In this document: in pieces, positions 17,260 to 26,009 of the stretch
Numbering within the stretch: position 1 is the first letter of the stretch
How the letters are laid out: every line of letters starts with the position of its first letter
Assembly (NCBI GenBank): GCA_002482775.1
Contig: DLGQ01000002.1
Coordinates: 26,211-90,210 of the forward strand
DNA from: Flavobacteriales bacterium UBA7690
GTDB taxonomy: Bacteria; Bacteroidota; Bacteroidia; Flavobacteriales_F; PHOS-HE28
Direction: 5' to 3'
DNA length: 64,000 nt
Made by a program: the position numbers and the translations under genes
The notes under the pieces: model-generated
What the model was told of the DNA's origin: nothing
What the model saw: the letters and a program-made list of their open reading frames with translations, nothing else
Database searches by the model: none

Positions 17260-19224
17260 ATGCGAACGAAACTCCGCTCCCTAGTCTTCGGGATAGCCAC
17301 AGCGCTTGTTAGCGCTGTTAGTGCGCAATACCCCTACTACGTCACCGTCTCTGGCCATGTGAACCAATGCAACCCGGTGATCGCCGGTGGGCATGTTACC
17401 ATCGTTAGCGGCGATGGCGCCGAACCGACCTACGTCCTGGAGGTCGAATTGAACGAGAACTGCTACTACACGCACACCTTCGGCACATTCACTGCAGCGA
17501 GCACTTTCTCAGTGTACGGCAGCTGTATGAACGGGACATCGACGAACAATAGCGGCAGCTATACCGCAGATACCATCGACCCGGTATTCGTCACTCTGGA
17601 TCTGACTTGCGAAGCGTTGGAGGACTGCGAAGGAGAGGTGGGTGGTACCGCATTGCCTGGCACCCCTTGTGATGATGGCGATCCAGGAACTTTTTTCGAT
17701 TCCTGGAGCCCCGGATGCCAGTGCCTCGGGGGACCGGATGAGGACAACTATATCACCGTGAGTGGAACGGTGATCGGCTGTACGGGTGCGGGGATGCCAG
17801 TCCGGATCATCGGTGCAGGGACACCTTGGGTGGATGAGATCGTCTACACCGATGCGAACTGCGGATACACCTATACGTTCTATTCCATAGGTGAGACCGG
17901 CATGATCGAAGTCAACGCGAGTTGTGATGGCGGCATTACGATGAACATCGAGAACGCACCCTGGACAATGAACCCCAGTTCGGTGACCATCGACCTAGAA
18001 TGCCAGAACACGACCACCTACAACGTCACCGTCCAAGGCTCTGTAAGCCCGTGCGAGTTGCTTGATAACACTGTTACCGTGCGCTGCACAAGTTGCATCC
18101 CGTGGGTAGAGACCTCTGTTCCCGTTGATGCCAACTGCAACTATTCCACGGTGCTCAATGTCCCTGACCAGACAGGCACCATCGTAGTAGCGACCGGATG
18201 TTCCAACGGATCGGTTCCGAACAACACCACCCAGTACATCGTTAACTCCGGGCAGACAGGCACGATGATCACACTGCTGCTCACCTGCGCACCGGCTCCT
18301 GGCGAGGCGTGTTTCACCGTGGAACAGACAGAACCGTTCGTCGGCCAATTTACCAACTGTAGCACCGGGTGCTTGCCTCCGTTCACTTTCGTATGGGACT
18401 TCAGTGGCCCCAGCGGAGGTACGCAGGAAGGAGACAGTATCTCCTACACCTTCCCTGGTCCGGGAACCTACGCGGTCTGCCTCAATGTCACGGGCTTGGA
18501 TCAGTGTATCGCAAGTACCTGCCAAGAAGTGATCGTCGATGCCAACGGCACCATCAATCCCAGCACCACTGACCCTTGCGAAGCCGACTTCTGGGTGATC
18601 CAAGCGTATCAGAACAACGATACCATCGGCGGAGAGCCCATCCCCAACGAACTGTGGATCTGGAACCTCAGCAGTGGCGGAACGGGCAACTTCCAATTCC
18701 TCTGGAGCTTCGGCGATGGCACCAGCAGCAGCGAACCTTTCCCCAGCCACACTTACGAAGCGAACGGCCCCTACACGTTGTGCCTGACCATGACCGACGA
18801 TGCCGGTTGCAGCAGCACACATTGCCAAGACATCAGTATCGATGATGATGGTTTCATCGACGGCATGATCCTCGAAGGTGGAGTCCACACCGTACAAGGT
18901 CCTCGATCGTTGGGCTTCACCATCAACGTGATCAACCCGTTGACCATGGCGGTACCTGAATTGGCCGACCTCACCGAACTGAACCTGTGGCCGAACCCGA
19001 CACAAGACCGTTTGGATGTCATGTTCAACAGTGTGAAAAGCGGTCAAGTCCGCACCGAGGTGGTCGACATGAACGGTCGGCGGGTAGCTGGCACCATGCA
19101 CCAACTGGTGCATGGCAAGAACCGCATCCAGCTAGAGGTGTCGGACCTGCCCGCCGGCATGTACCTGCTCCGTATCGGCGAAGGCGCACAGAACGTTGTG
19201 CAGCGCTTCGTGAAAGCCGACTGA
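17260..19224 (+). CDS. T9SS-exported protein with PKD domains, paralogue of the upstream gene
   Basis: A 654-residue surface protein. A signal peptide ends near AVSAQ (residue 23). Three similar beta modules with paired Cys follow, interrupted by one copy of the Cys repeat found ten times in the upstream gene (DCEGEVGG...CQCLGG, about 125-163). Two PKD-like domains come next (FVWDFSGPSGG and LWSFGDGTSSS), then a T9SS sorting domain (LNLWPNPTQDRLDV to the end). The second PKD and the tail align well with the upstream protein. Terminators on both sides make it its own transcription unit. I infer surface adhesion or carbohydrate contact. Confidence 0.82.
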   Translation: MRTKLRSLVFGIATALVSAVSAQYPYYVTVSGHVNQCNPVIAGGHVTIVSGDGAEPTYVLEVELNENCYYTHTFGTFTAASTFSVYGSCMNGTSTNNSGSYTADTIDPVFVTLDLTCEALEDCEGEVGGTALPGTPCDDGDPGTFFDSWSPGCQCLGGPDEDNYITVSGTVIGCTGAGMPVRIIGAGTPWVDEIVYTDANCGYTYTFYSIGETGMIEVNASCDGGITMNIENAPWTMNPSSVTIDLECQNTTTYNVTVQGSVSPCELLDNTVTVRCTSCIPWVETSVPVDANCNYSTVLNVPDQTGTIVVATGCSNGSVPNNTTQYIVNSGQTGTMITLLLTCAPAPGEACFTVEQTEPFVGQFTNCSTGCLPPFTFVWDFSGPSGGTQEGDSISYTFPGPGTYAVCLNVTGLDQCIASTCQEVIVDANGTINPSTTDPCEADFWVIQAYQNNDTIGGEPIPNELWIWNLSSGGTGNFQFLWSFGDGTSSSEPFPSHTYEANGPYTLCLTMTDDAGCSSTHCQDISIDDDGFIDGMILEGGVHTVQGPRSLGFTINVINPLTMAVPELADLTELNLWPNPTQDRLDVMFNSVKSGQVRTEVVDMNGRRVAGTMHQLVHGKNRIQLEVSDLPAGMYLLRIGEGAQNVVQRFVKAD

Positions 19225-19245
19225 AGAACTTAACTTGTTCGTGAA

Positions 19246-19276
19246 GGGCGCTTCCCCACCCGGGAAGCGCCCTTTC
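19246..19276 (+). terminator. intrinsic terminator
   Basis: GGGCGCTTCCC-CACCC-GGGAAGCGCCC is a perfect 11-bp stem followed by TTTC. It separates the T9SS gene from the sigma-factor gene. Confidence 0.85.
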
Positions 19277-19290
19277 GGACGAACGGAACC

Positions 19291-19848
19291 ATGGTGAACG
19301 ATTCGCTGCTCACACGTTGTGCCCGTCGGGAGACGAAGGCGCAATACGAGCTCTATCGTGAACTCTATCCGCTCATGATGTCCATCTGCACACGCTACGA
19401 GCGCAACCGACAGGATGCCACCGCGCGGATGAACCAAGGCTACTTGAAGGTCCTTCAGAATCTGGACAAACGCAGACCCGAAGTCCCGTTCGAAGCTTGG
19501 GTGCGGAGGATCATGATCAACACCGTGATCGATGCGTTCCGGCGCGAACGCGAGCGCAAGAGCAACGAGATCCTGGGCGATCCACCGAACGAACTACCGG
19601 GAGCGGACATCAACGAATACTTGCAGCACATGGAAGCCGAAGCCTTCGCGCGGATGTTGCACCAGGTACCGCCGATGTCGCGCAACGTCTTCAACCTGTT
19701 CGCGGTGGACGGCTTTGCGCACGCCGAGATCGCGGAAATGCTGGGCATCAGCGTGGGTACCTCGAAGTGGCACGTGTCCAGCGCGCGTAACATCCTTCAA
19801 CAAGCGATCGCCAAGCTGGCGGTCAACACGAAAAGCACGGTGCGATGA
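19291..19848 (+). CDS. ECF-type RNA polymerase sigma factor
   Basis: A 185-residue sigma-70 family protein with only regions 2 and 4. Region 2 spans about 20-100 (AQYELYRELYPLMMSICTRY...AWVRRIMINTVIDAFRRER); region 4 spans about 125-175 with the helix-turn-helix HAEIAEMLGISVGTSKWHVSSAR. It overlaps the next gene by ATGA. That partner has an anti-sigma-like N-terminus and a membrane segment, so regulation by sequestration is likely. The leader begins directly after a terminator hairpin, so its promoter must be very short or overlap that hairpin. Confidence 0.9.
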   Translation: MVNDSLLTRCARRETKAQYELYRELYPLMMSICTRYERNRQDATARMNQGYLKVLQNLDKRRPEVPFEAWVRRIMINTVIDAFRRERERKSNEILGDPPNELPGADINEYLQHMEAEAFARMLHQVPPMSRNVFNLFAVDGFAHAEIAEMLGISVGTSKWHVSSARNILQQAIAKLAVNTKSTVR

Positions 19849-21521
19849 GCGACCAACATGAATTCGATGAACTGGCCCGGCGCAAGCTGGATGAGCGCCA
19901 GTTCCACCTCAACGAGGACGATTGGCTCGCCGCACAACGGTTGATCCAGGCGGATCGCCCTGCGTCACGTGGCTTACGGAACACCATCATCGCCTCGCTG
20001 TTGCTCATCGGCGCGGGGATGTGGTGGGCTTGGCCTTCAGAACCGGCGGCGGATATGGAGATGGCTGAAGTTGAACGATCAGGGATCTTGAAAACCGAAG
20101 AGGAGGATCGGCATTCCTCGGAAAAGAACGTTGCTGTTGCAGTTGGAACACCGGAACAGCGCACGCCGTTGGATGATCTTCACCATACTTCTTCAGCGGT
20201 GAAGCCGGTGGATCCATCGGTTGACCCACAAGTGAGAATGCCTTCACCAGAACAAGTGTCGCACACCGCACCGAAAACACGCGTCCCAACCGCGCCCAAG
20301 CCCCGAGCGCAGGAACCGACCGACGTTAATGTAGAGTACAAGAACAAGAACACCACTGCGACACTAGGAGATCCACGCATCACCAACGCTGCGCCTCCCG
20401 TTGCGCAGAATGAGGATGAGGACGACCAGGATCTTCCTGATCCATCAACATCCAATGAACCACTGGAGGTTCATGTGAACGCAACAACAGATAAGTCTTC
20501 GACATCTACAACGATCGACCGGCATGAACCATCCATCGGAACGGTGGGTGCGAACCTCGCTTTGGATAGCCTGGCCACTGGTGCGATGCCCGCGCCCGAT
20601 ACTACAGCATTGACCACTTATTATTCCATAGCGGATGGCGCAGCTCTTCCTACGACTTTCACTTCCGACACGGTTGCCATTCAACCAACGGACACCCTCG
20701 CCCAAGACAGCACGGCTACCGCTTCAGTACCACCCGTTCCACCGCTTGTAACGGCGAATTCTCCATGGGAAGTCGGCATACTGGGCGGCGCATTGCGATC
20801 CAGCAGCACGTACACCGGCGGCACGAGTGAACTATGGCGCGATGGTTCACGAAGCCGATGGGCACCCACCTTCGGAGCCGAGATCATGCACATGGGCCGC
20901 AACTTCGGCATCGGCACTGGCCTGCATCTCGCCACCTATGCGGAGGATCTTGATGTGGGTTCTAGAAGCATCACCACCACGAGTTTCCGCGACAGCAATT
21001 ATTTCCAGTCGATCGATACGACCCTTCTGATCGTTGTGGGAACCACACAGATCGGAGGCCAGACGTATTACATCACCCAGCCGTTCTACACCACGGTGCA
21101 AGTCCTGGTCAACGGCACAGCCACCACCATCAGTACGCAAGAGCTTGTGCGGGCGATGAAAGCCAGCAATCGCATCAGTTACGTGGAGATACCGTTGCTC
21201 GCTGATGCGCACTTGGATCAAGGGGCTTGGTCGTTCGGTGTTCGCGGCGGCCCTACCGTAGGGCTGCTCACCAGTCGCAGCGGAGCGTTGCCCAGCACCG
21301 TTTCCGATGGATCCCTCACCAACGACGAGCGCACCTTCAAGAGCACTGTGTTCGGCGTCACCGGTCGCGCGTATCTACGCTACCGCTTCAACAGCGGCTG
21401 GTCTGTTGGTGCAGAACCCACATACCGTATGCATTTCGGCAACGCGCTGGAGGGCGGGGACATCATCCGGCGCAATGCTGGCTGGGGAGGACAACTCAGC
21501 CTGACCTACAGGCTTCGCTGA
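19845..21521 (+). CDS. putative anti-sigma/outer-membrane beta-barrel fusion protein
   Basis: This 558-residue protein is coupled to the sigma factor. Residues 1-40 (FDELARRKLDERQFHLNEDDW) are charged and resemble cytoplasmic N-termini of Bacteroidota proteins partnered with ECF sigma factors. A single membrane segment spans about 45-63. Residues 65-300 are low-complexity, rich in Thr, Pro, Asp and Ser. Residues 305-558 show alternating strands typical of small outer-membrane beta-barrels (GAEIMHMGRNFGIGTGLHLATY, WSFGVRGGPTVGLL, closing LSLTYRLR). If both ends insert, the linker would bridge the periplasm and could carry envelope status to the sigma factor. The alternative is a soluble barrel-like domain. 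Confidence 0.65.
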   Translation: MSDQHEFDELARRKLDERQFHLNEDDWLAAQRLIQADRPASRGLRNTIIASLLLIGAGMWWAWPSEPAADMEMAEVERSGILKTEEEDRHSSEKNVAVAVGTPEQRTPLDDLHHTSSAVKPVDPSVDPQVRMPSPEQVSHTAPKTRVPTAPKPRAQEPTDVNVEYKNKNTTATLGDPRITNAAPPVAQNEDEDDQDLPDPSTSNEPLEVHVNATTDKSSTSTTIDRHEPSIGTVGANLALDSLATGAMPAPDTTALTTYYSIADGAALPTTFTSDTVAIQPTDTLAQDSTATASVPPVPPLVTANSPWEVGILGGALRSSSTYTGGTSELWRDGSRSRWAPTFGAEIMHMGRNFGIGTGLHLATYAEDLDVGSRSITTTSFRDSNYFQSIDTTLLIVVGTTQIGGQTYYITQPFYTTVQVLVNGTATTISTQELVRAMKASNRISYVEIPLLADAHLDQGAWSFGVRGGPTVGLLTSRSGALPSTVSDGSLTNDERTFKSTVFGVTGRAYLRYRFNSGWSVGAEPTYRMHFGNALEGGDIIRRNAGWGGQLSLTYRLR

Positions 21522-21554
21522 ACAAGTGGATCACAGTGCCGAACTTGCGGCACC

Positions 21555-22172
21555 ATGACCAACCAACTCACGCTCCTCTTCAGTTGTGCGTGCTTGCTAT
21601 TCGCGTCATGCGGAAGTACGATGAACGACCACCGATCCACGGCTGACCATTTGGACGAACTGCCAGCCATCGTCATGCCCGGTATGCTCCGCGCTGTGAT
21701 CGAGATCCCCGCTGGTACCGTGGAGAAGCGCCAATACGATCCCGCAACGAACACGTTCCCGATAGATGAGCGCAACGGTGTTCCGCGTCGTATCGCCTTC
21801 CTGCCTTACCCGGCGAACTACGGCTTCATTCCGGGCACCAAGATGAACAAGGAAGAAGGTGGAGATGGCGACGCGGTGGATGTTTTCGTGATCTGCGGCG
21901 CGGTCCCCAGCGGCACGGTGATGGTGGTGGAACCCATAGGCATCATTGAATTGCTCGATGCCGGAGAGCGCGATGATAAATTGATCGCATTGCCCGTGGA
22001 CTCAGCCTTACGCACCATTGAAGCGGATGACATCCACGAACTGCCGCAAGCCGCGCGGGACATCCTCGTGACCTGGTTGCTCAACTACGACCCTGCGGAT
22101 GGAGCAGAGCTGATCGCTGTGAAAGGCAAGGCCGATGCGCTTGCTACTGTGGAGCGCTGGATCACGAAGTGA
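21555..22172 (+). CDS. inorganic pyrophosphatase with lipoprotein signal
   Basis: A 205-residue family I pyrophosphatase, hydrolysing PPi to phosphate. The catalytic core is clear: RAVIEIPAGTVEKRQYD, ANYGFIPGT and the metal-binding GDGDAVDVFV, where Ala replaces the usual Pro/Glu of the D-x-D-x-x-D signature. It begins with a lipoprotein signal, LLFSCACLLFASCGS, whose LFASC lipobox places the mature N-terminal Cys at about residue 19. The enzyme should therefore be membrane-anchored outside the cytoplasm, which is unusual for a housekeeping PPase. It converges with pheT, the two stops being adjacent. Confidence 0.88.
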   Translation: MTNQLTLLFSCACLLFASCGSTMNDHRSTADHLDELPAIVMPGMLRAVIEIPAGTVEKRQYDPATNTFPIDERNGVPRRIAFLPYPANYGFIPGTKMNKEEGGDGDAVDVFVICGAVPSGTVMVVEPIGIIELLDAGERDDKLIALPVDSALRTIEADDIHELPQAARDILVTWLLNYDPADGAELIAVKGKADALATVERWITK

Positions 22173-24605
22173 TCACGACCGCACTTCGGCCCCCACCCCT
22201 TCGATGGCCTTGCGGATCCTGCCCATGGCCTTCTCCACCTGATCGTCGGTCAAGGTCTTCTCCTCGTCCTGGAGCACGAAGCTGAGCGCATAGCTCTTCT
22301 TGCCGGAGGCGAGCTTGTCACCCTGGTAAACATCGAAGAGGTCCACTTCGCGCAGCAGCTTCTTCTCTGCGCCGAAAGCCAGTTCGCGCAGCTTGTCGAA
22401 ACGCAGTTCCGTATCGAGCAACAGGCTAAGGTCACGACGCACGCTGGGGAAACGTCCCACTTCCATGTAACCGGTCTTGTTCCCACGGCACGCATCGAGG
22501 AGCACGTGTTCTTCCACTTCTGCGAAGAACACCGGTTGCGAAACGTCGGAAGCTTTCAACTGTGTGGTCTTCACTTCGCCGATCCACCCCGCATGGCGGC
22601 CATGGATGGTCAGTGCATGCGCATGATCCAGCAGGGCATGCTCTTTGGGTGCCCAAGCGCTGGCGTTCTCCAACCCCAGCCTACCGAGCATTGCTTCCAG
22701 CTCTTCCTTCACGTCCATCAGTTCGGCACGGCGATCATCTGCACGCCAGCGTTCCCGGAAGCGGCGACCGGTGATGGTGATCGCGAGCACATCGGTCTCC
22801 ACCGTGCCCTTCAGCATATTCCGGTAAACGCGCCCGCGCTCGAAGAAGCGTAGATCGCGCTTCTGGCGATTGCTATTGTGGGCAATGGCCGCCAAGGCAC
22901 CGAAGAGCATCGTTGGGCGCAACACATCCAATTCTGCGCTCAGCGGGTTCTTCAGACGCACCAGATCATTCTCCGTAGCAACGTCGGACGCCACACTGCG
23001 GGCGCCGTTCACCAGCGATGGGGTCATGATCTCGCGCAAACCGCGCGCCACCAGATGTGCGGACAACTGCGCGCCAACGCTCTCCGCGCTAAGCGGGGCA
23101 TGAAGCGCAGGTGGCACCATCAGCCGTTCGGGCAGCGGCACATTATCGTAGCCATGGATGCGCAGGATCTCTTCCACCACATCGGCAGGACGATGAACAT
23201 CCACACGGTACGAAGGCACTTCCACCACGAGGCCATGCGTATCGCGTTTCACCATGGTGAAGTCGAGCAATTCCAGCGCGCGGACCACGGCATCATGATC
23301 AATATGCATGCCGGTGAGGCGGTCGCACTGTGCAAAGGTGAATGCCACTGTCGGCACATGCTTCAAGGTATTGTCGATGTCGGTGATCGCGGAAACGATG
23401 CGCGCTCCTGCCACCTCCTTCAAGAGCAAGGCCGCACGCTTAAGCGCATATACGGTCTGGCGCGGATCCACACCACGCTCGAAGCGGAACGACGCATCAG
23501 TGTTCAAGCCATGGCGACGCGCAGTGCGGCGGATCGTACCGGGCTCGAAACAGGCGCTCTCCAGGAACACCGTGGTGGTCTTCTCGCTCACACCACTCGC
23601 GGCACCGCCGAACACACCCGCGATACATGCGGGACGTTCGCCATCGGCGATCACCAGGTCTTGCGCGTCGAGCTTGCGTTCCTTGCCATCCAATGTGGTG
23701 AACCCCTCACCAGCCGTTGCCATGCGTACCACGATGCGGTTCCCGCGCAGCGTTCCTGCATCAAAGGCGTGCAACGGTTGTGCGAGTTCGTGTTGCACGT
23801 AGTTCGTCACGTCCACCACGTTGTTTATCGGCTTCAACCCGATGGCGAGCAAGCGATCCTGCAACCATTTCGGCGAGGGCGCTACACGTACGTCAGCCAA
23901 CGTGACGCCCGCATAGCGTGGACAGGCGAAAACATCGTTCACTTCCACGGCGATCGCACTTCCAGTGCCGTCCTGTGCGAAGGCATCCACCGACGGCAAC
24001 TTCAATTCCACCTCCGCACCGGTACGATGCACTAGTGCAGCACGTAGATCACGCGCCACACCGAAATGCCCCATGGCATCGGTTCGGTTGGGTGTAAGGC
24101 CGATCTCCAGCACGTGGTCGCTGGTGAGACCGAGGTGGATCGACGCGGTCTCCCCGATCTTCGCCGCCGCATCCAGCACCATGATCCCCGCGTGGCTCTG
24201 GCCAAGGCCGAGTTCATCCTCGGCGCAGATCATGCCGTTGCTTTCCTGCCCGCGGATCTTGCTCTTCTTGATCACGAAGCTGGTGCCATCGGGCAAGTGG
24301 ATGGTGGTACCGATGGTGGCCACCAACACCTTCTGATCCTTCGCCACATTGGGTGCGCCACAAACGATCTGTTGGGGTCCACCCGCCCCGATATCCACCA
24401 GGCAAACGCTCAAGCGATCGGCATCGGGATGTTTGGCGCACTCCAGCACATGGCCCACCACTACACCGGCGAGCATGCCCTTCACGGGTTCGAAAAGCTC
24501 CACGCTTTCGGTCTCCAGACCGGTGCTGGTGAGCATGGCGGCGGCTTGTTGCGGCGTGAGGTCGGTATCGATGTACTGGCGGAGCCAGTTCCAGGAGATG
24601 CGCAT
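22173..24605 (-). CDS. pheT: phenylalanine--tRNA ligase beta subunit
   Basis: An 810-residue PheT, the tRNA-recognising subunit of the alpha2-beta2 enzyme charging tRNA-Phe. Domains in order: N-terminal start MRISWNWLRQYIDTD, an EMAP-II-like tRNA-binding domain at about 40-155 (AKHPDADRLSVCLVD), B3/B4 editing core (about 205-395), the B5 domain around 410-480, a catalytic-like domain, and a C-terminal FDX-ACB domain (about 715-808) beginning near VGRFPSVRRDLSLL. I chose the ATG matching the universal MKISxNWL start; an upstream extension of 82 residues would cross the opposite promoter. pheS is not in the window. Confidence 0.96.
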   Translation of the reverse strand: MRISWNWLRQYIDTDLTPQQAAAMLTSTGLETESVELFEPVKGMLAGVVVGHVLECAKHPDADRLSVCLVDIGAGGPQQIVCGAPNVAKDQKVLVATIGTTIHLPDGTSFVIKKSKIRGQESNGMICAEDELGLGQSHAGIMVLDAAAKIGETASIHLGLTSDHVLEIGLTPNRTDAMGHFGVARDLRAALVHRTGAEVELKLPSVDAFAQDGTGSAIAVEVNDVFACPRYAGVTLADVRVAPSPKWLQDRLLAIGLKPINNVVDVTNYVQHELAQPLHAFDAGTLRGNRIVVRMATAGEGFTTLDGKERKLDAQDLVIADGERPACIAGVFGGAASGVSEKTTTVFLESACFEPGTIRRTARRHGLNTDASFRFERGVDPRQTVYALKRAALLLKEVAGARIVSAITDIDNTLKHVPTVAFTFAQCDRLTGMHIDHDAVVRALELLDFTMVKRDTHGLVVEVPSYRVDVHRPADVVEEILRIHGYDNVPLPERLMVPPALHAPLSAESVGAQLSAHLVARGLREIMTPSLVNGARSVASDVATENDLVRLKNPLSAELDVLRPTMLFGALAAIAHNSNRQKRDLRFFERGRVYRNMLKGTVETDVLAITITGRRFRERWRADDRRAELMDVKEELEAMLGRLGLENASAWAPKEHALLDHAHALTIHGRHAGWIGEVKTTQLKASDVSQPVFFAEVEEHVLLDACRGNKTGYMEVGRFPSVRRDLSLLLDTELRFDKLRELAFGAEKKLLREVDLFDVYQGDKLASGKKSYALSFVLQDEEKTLTDDQVEKAMGRIRKAIEGVGAEVRS

Positions 24606-24633
24606 GGTGTGAACGCTTTCTGCGAAAGGTCGG

Positions 24634-24641
24634 CGAAGATA
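24634..24641 (-). promoter_or_regulatory. -7 promoter element of pheT
   Basis: Minus-strand TATCTTCG lies 28 bases before the pheT start, back to back with the promoter of the next gene. Confidence 0.55.
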
Positions 24642-24680
24642 CCAATGTGGCTTACTGTGGAGGATCTTGGCCAAGGCGTG

Positions 24681-24688
24681 TAAATTCG
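24681..24688 (+). promoter_or_regulatory. -7 promoter element of the AGMO-like gene
   Basis: TAAATTCG ends five bases before ATG 24694, implying an almost leaderless message. Confidence 0.55.
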
Positions 24689-24693
24689 GGACC

Positions 24694-25947
24694 ATGGACG
24701 CCATTGCCTTGGCCATACCCTTCTTCTTCCTGCTCATGGGGCTGGAAGTGGCGTGGAGCGCGTGGACGAAGCGGCACGTGTACCGGTTCAACGATTTCAT
24801 CGCGAACATGGGTTGCGGCATCGGTTCGCAGATCGTGGGGGCCTTCACCAAGGCGGTGATCTTCGCTGCCTACTTGTGGACTTACGACACGTATCGGCTT
24901 TTCACCTTGGAAAAGTCGGCGCTCACATGGGTAGTGGCATTCCTGGCGGTGGACCTGCTGTACTATTGGTTCCATCGGCTCAGCCACGAAGTGAATTTCC
25001 TCTGGGCGGCGCATGTGGTCCATCACCAGAGCGAGGAGTACAACCTGAGCGTGGCTTTGCGCCAAAGCTGGTGGCAGGGTTTGTTCAGCTGGTGGTTCTA
25101 CTTGCCGCTCGCGTTGTTCGGTGTTCACCCGGTCATCATCGTCACGGTGGGCGCGGTGAACACGCTCTACCAGTTCTGGATCCACACGAAAGCCATTGGC
25201 ACGCTCGGCCCTCTCGAATGGATACTGAACACACCGAGCCACCATCGTGTGCACCACGGCAGCGACCCGAAGTACATCGACCGCAACCATGCGGGAACAC
25301 TGATCGTTTGGGACAGGATCTTCGGCACGTTCCAACCTGAAGAGGAGGAACCGATCTATGGCATCACCACGCCGCTGAACACGTGGGATCCGCTCACGGC
25401 GAACTTCTCCTACTGGGGGGAATTGATCGGACTGGCGCGCCGAAGCGGAGGTTGGCGCAACAAGGTCCTTGTCTTCTTGAAACCACCAGGGTGGCGGCCT
25501 GAAGCGTTGGGAGGCCGCCTCTATCCTATCCAGAAAGAACGCACGACCTACGTGAAGTATGACACCACCGTTCCACGCTCCTGGACCACCATGGCCATGC
25601 TCCAGTTCGTCCTGCTAATCGCGGTCACATCCTTCTTCTTGTTCCAGCAGCATACGTTCAGCGTACCCCTGCAATGGACCATCGGCGGGTTGGTGCTCTG
25701 GTGGGTGATGGAATTGGGCGTGCTGATGAACGGCCAACGCTGGGCGCTCGTTTCAGGCCTGTTGCGCTCGTTGGTCCTCATGGCGGTAACGGCCACGCTC
25801 GGCCCAACCGTTCCGGGCCTGATCTTGCTCGCCGTGGTATTCCTCTTGATGATCCCGTTGGTCCGGTTCCTGCGCTCCCCTCCACAGCAACCTGGACCGG
25901 CCCCTCCAAGAAGAATGGCAGAGATGCCACACCGGACAGAAGCTTAG
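24694..25947 (+). CDS. sterol desaturase-family protein resembling alkylglycerol monooxygenase (AGMO/TMEM195)
   Basis: A 417-residue integral membrane di-iron enzyme. The fatty-acid hydroxylase histidine motifs are all visible: HRLSH, HVVHH and HHRVHH, with NLSVALRQS, LYQFWIHT, LGPLEWILNTPSHHRVHHG and WDRIFGTF between and after them. These blocks recall animal AGMO, which cleaves ether bonds of alkylglycerols with tetrahydrobiopterin. Several membrane helices surround them, with three more at the C-terminus. I started at MDAIALAIPFF; nine upstream residues are unconvincing. The following gene is a lysoplasmalogenase homologue, which strengthens an ether-lipid role. Substrate and cofactor remain inferred. 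Confidence 0.8.
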   Translation: MDAIALAIPFFFLLMGLEVAWSAWTKRHVYRFNDFIANMGCGIGSQIVGAFTKAVIFAAYLWTYDTYRLFTLEKSALTWVVAFLAVDLLYYWFHRLSHEVNFLWAAHVVHHQSEEYNLSVALRQSWWQGLFSWWFYLPLALFGVHPVIIVTVGAVNTLYQFWIHTKAIGTLGPLEWILNTPSHHRVHHGSDPKYIDRNHAGTLIVWDRIFGTFQPEEEEPIYGITTPLNTWDPLTANFSYWGELIGLARRSGGWRNKVLVFLKPPGWRPEALGGRLYPIQKERTTYVKYDTTVPRSWTTMAMLQFVLLIAVTSFFLFQQHTFSVPLQWTIGGLVLWWVMELGVLMNGQRWALVSGLLRSLVLMAVTATLGPTVPGLILLAVVFLLMIPLVRFLRSPPQQPGPAPPRRMAEMPHRTEA

Positions 25948-25990
25948 CATGCTGTCCACATTCGCTTTCCACCGGGCCAAAGGCACTGAC

Positions 25991-25998
25991 TACATTCG
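25991..25998 (+). promoter_or_regulatory. -7 promoter element of the lysoplasmalogenase-like gene
   Basis: TACATTCG ends 11 bases before ATG 26010, so this gene can be transcribed apart from the AGMO-like gene. Confidence 0.5.
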
Positions 25999-26009
25999 TC
26001 CCGCTCTCC

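Noticed and set aside
22878..24035. 385-codon plus-strand open frame
   Set aside because: Antisense to pheT, whose domains are intact; His/Arg-rich shadow frame.
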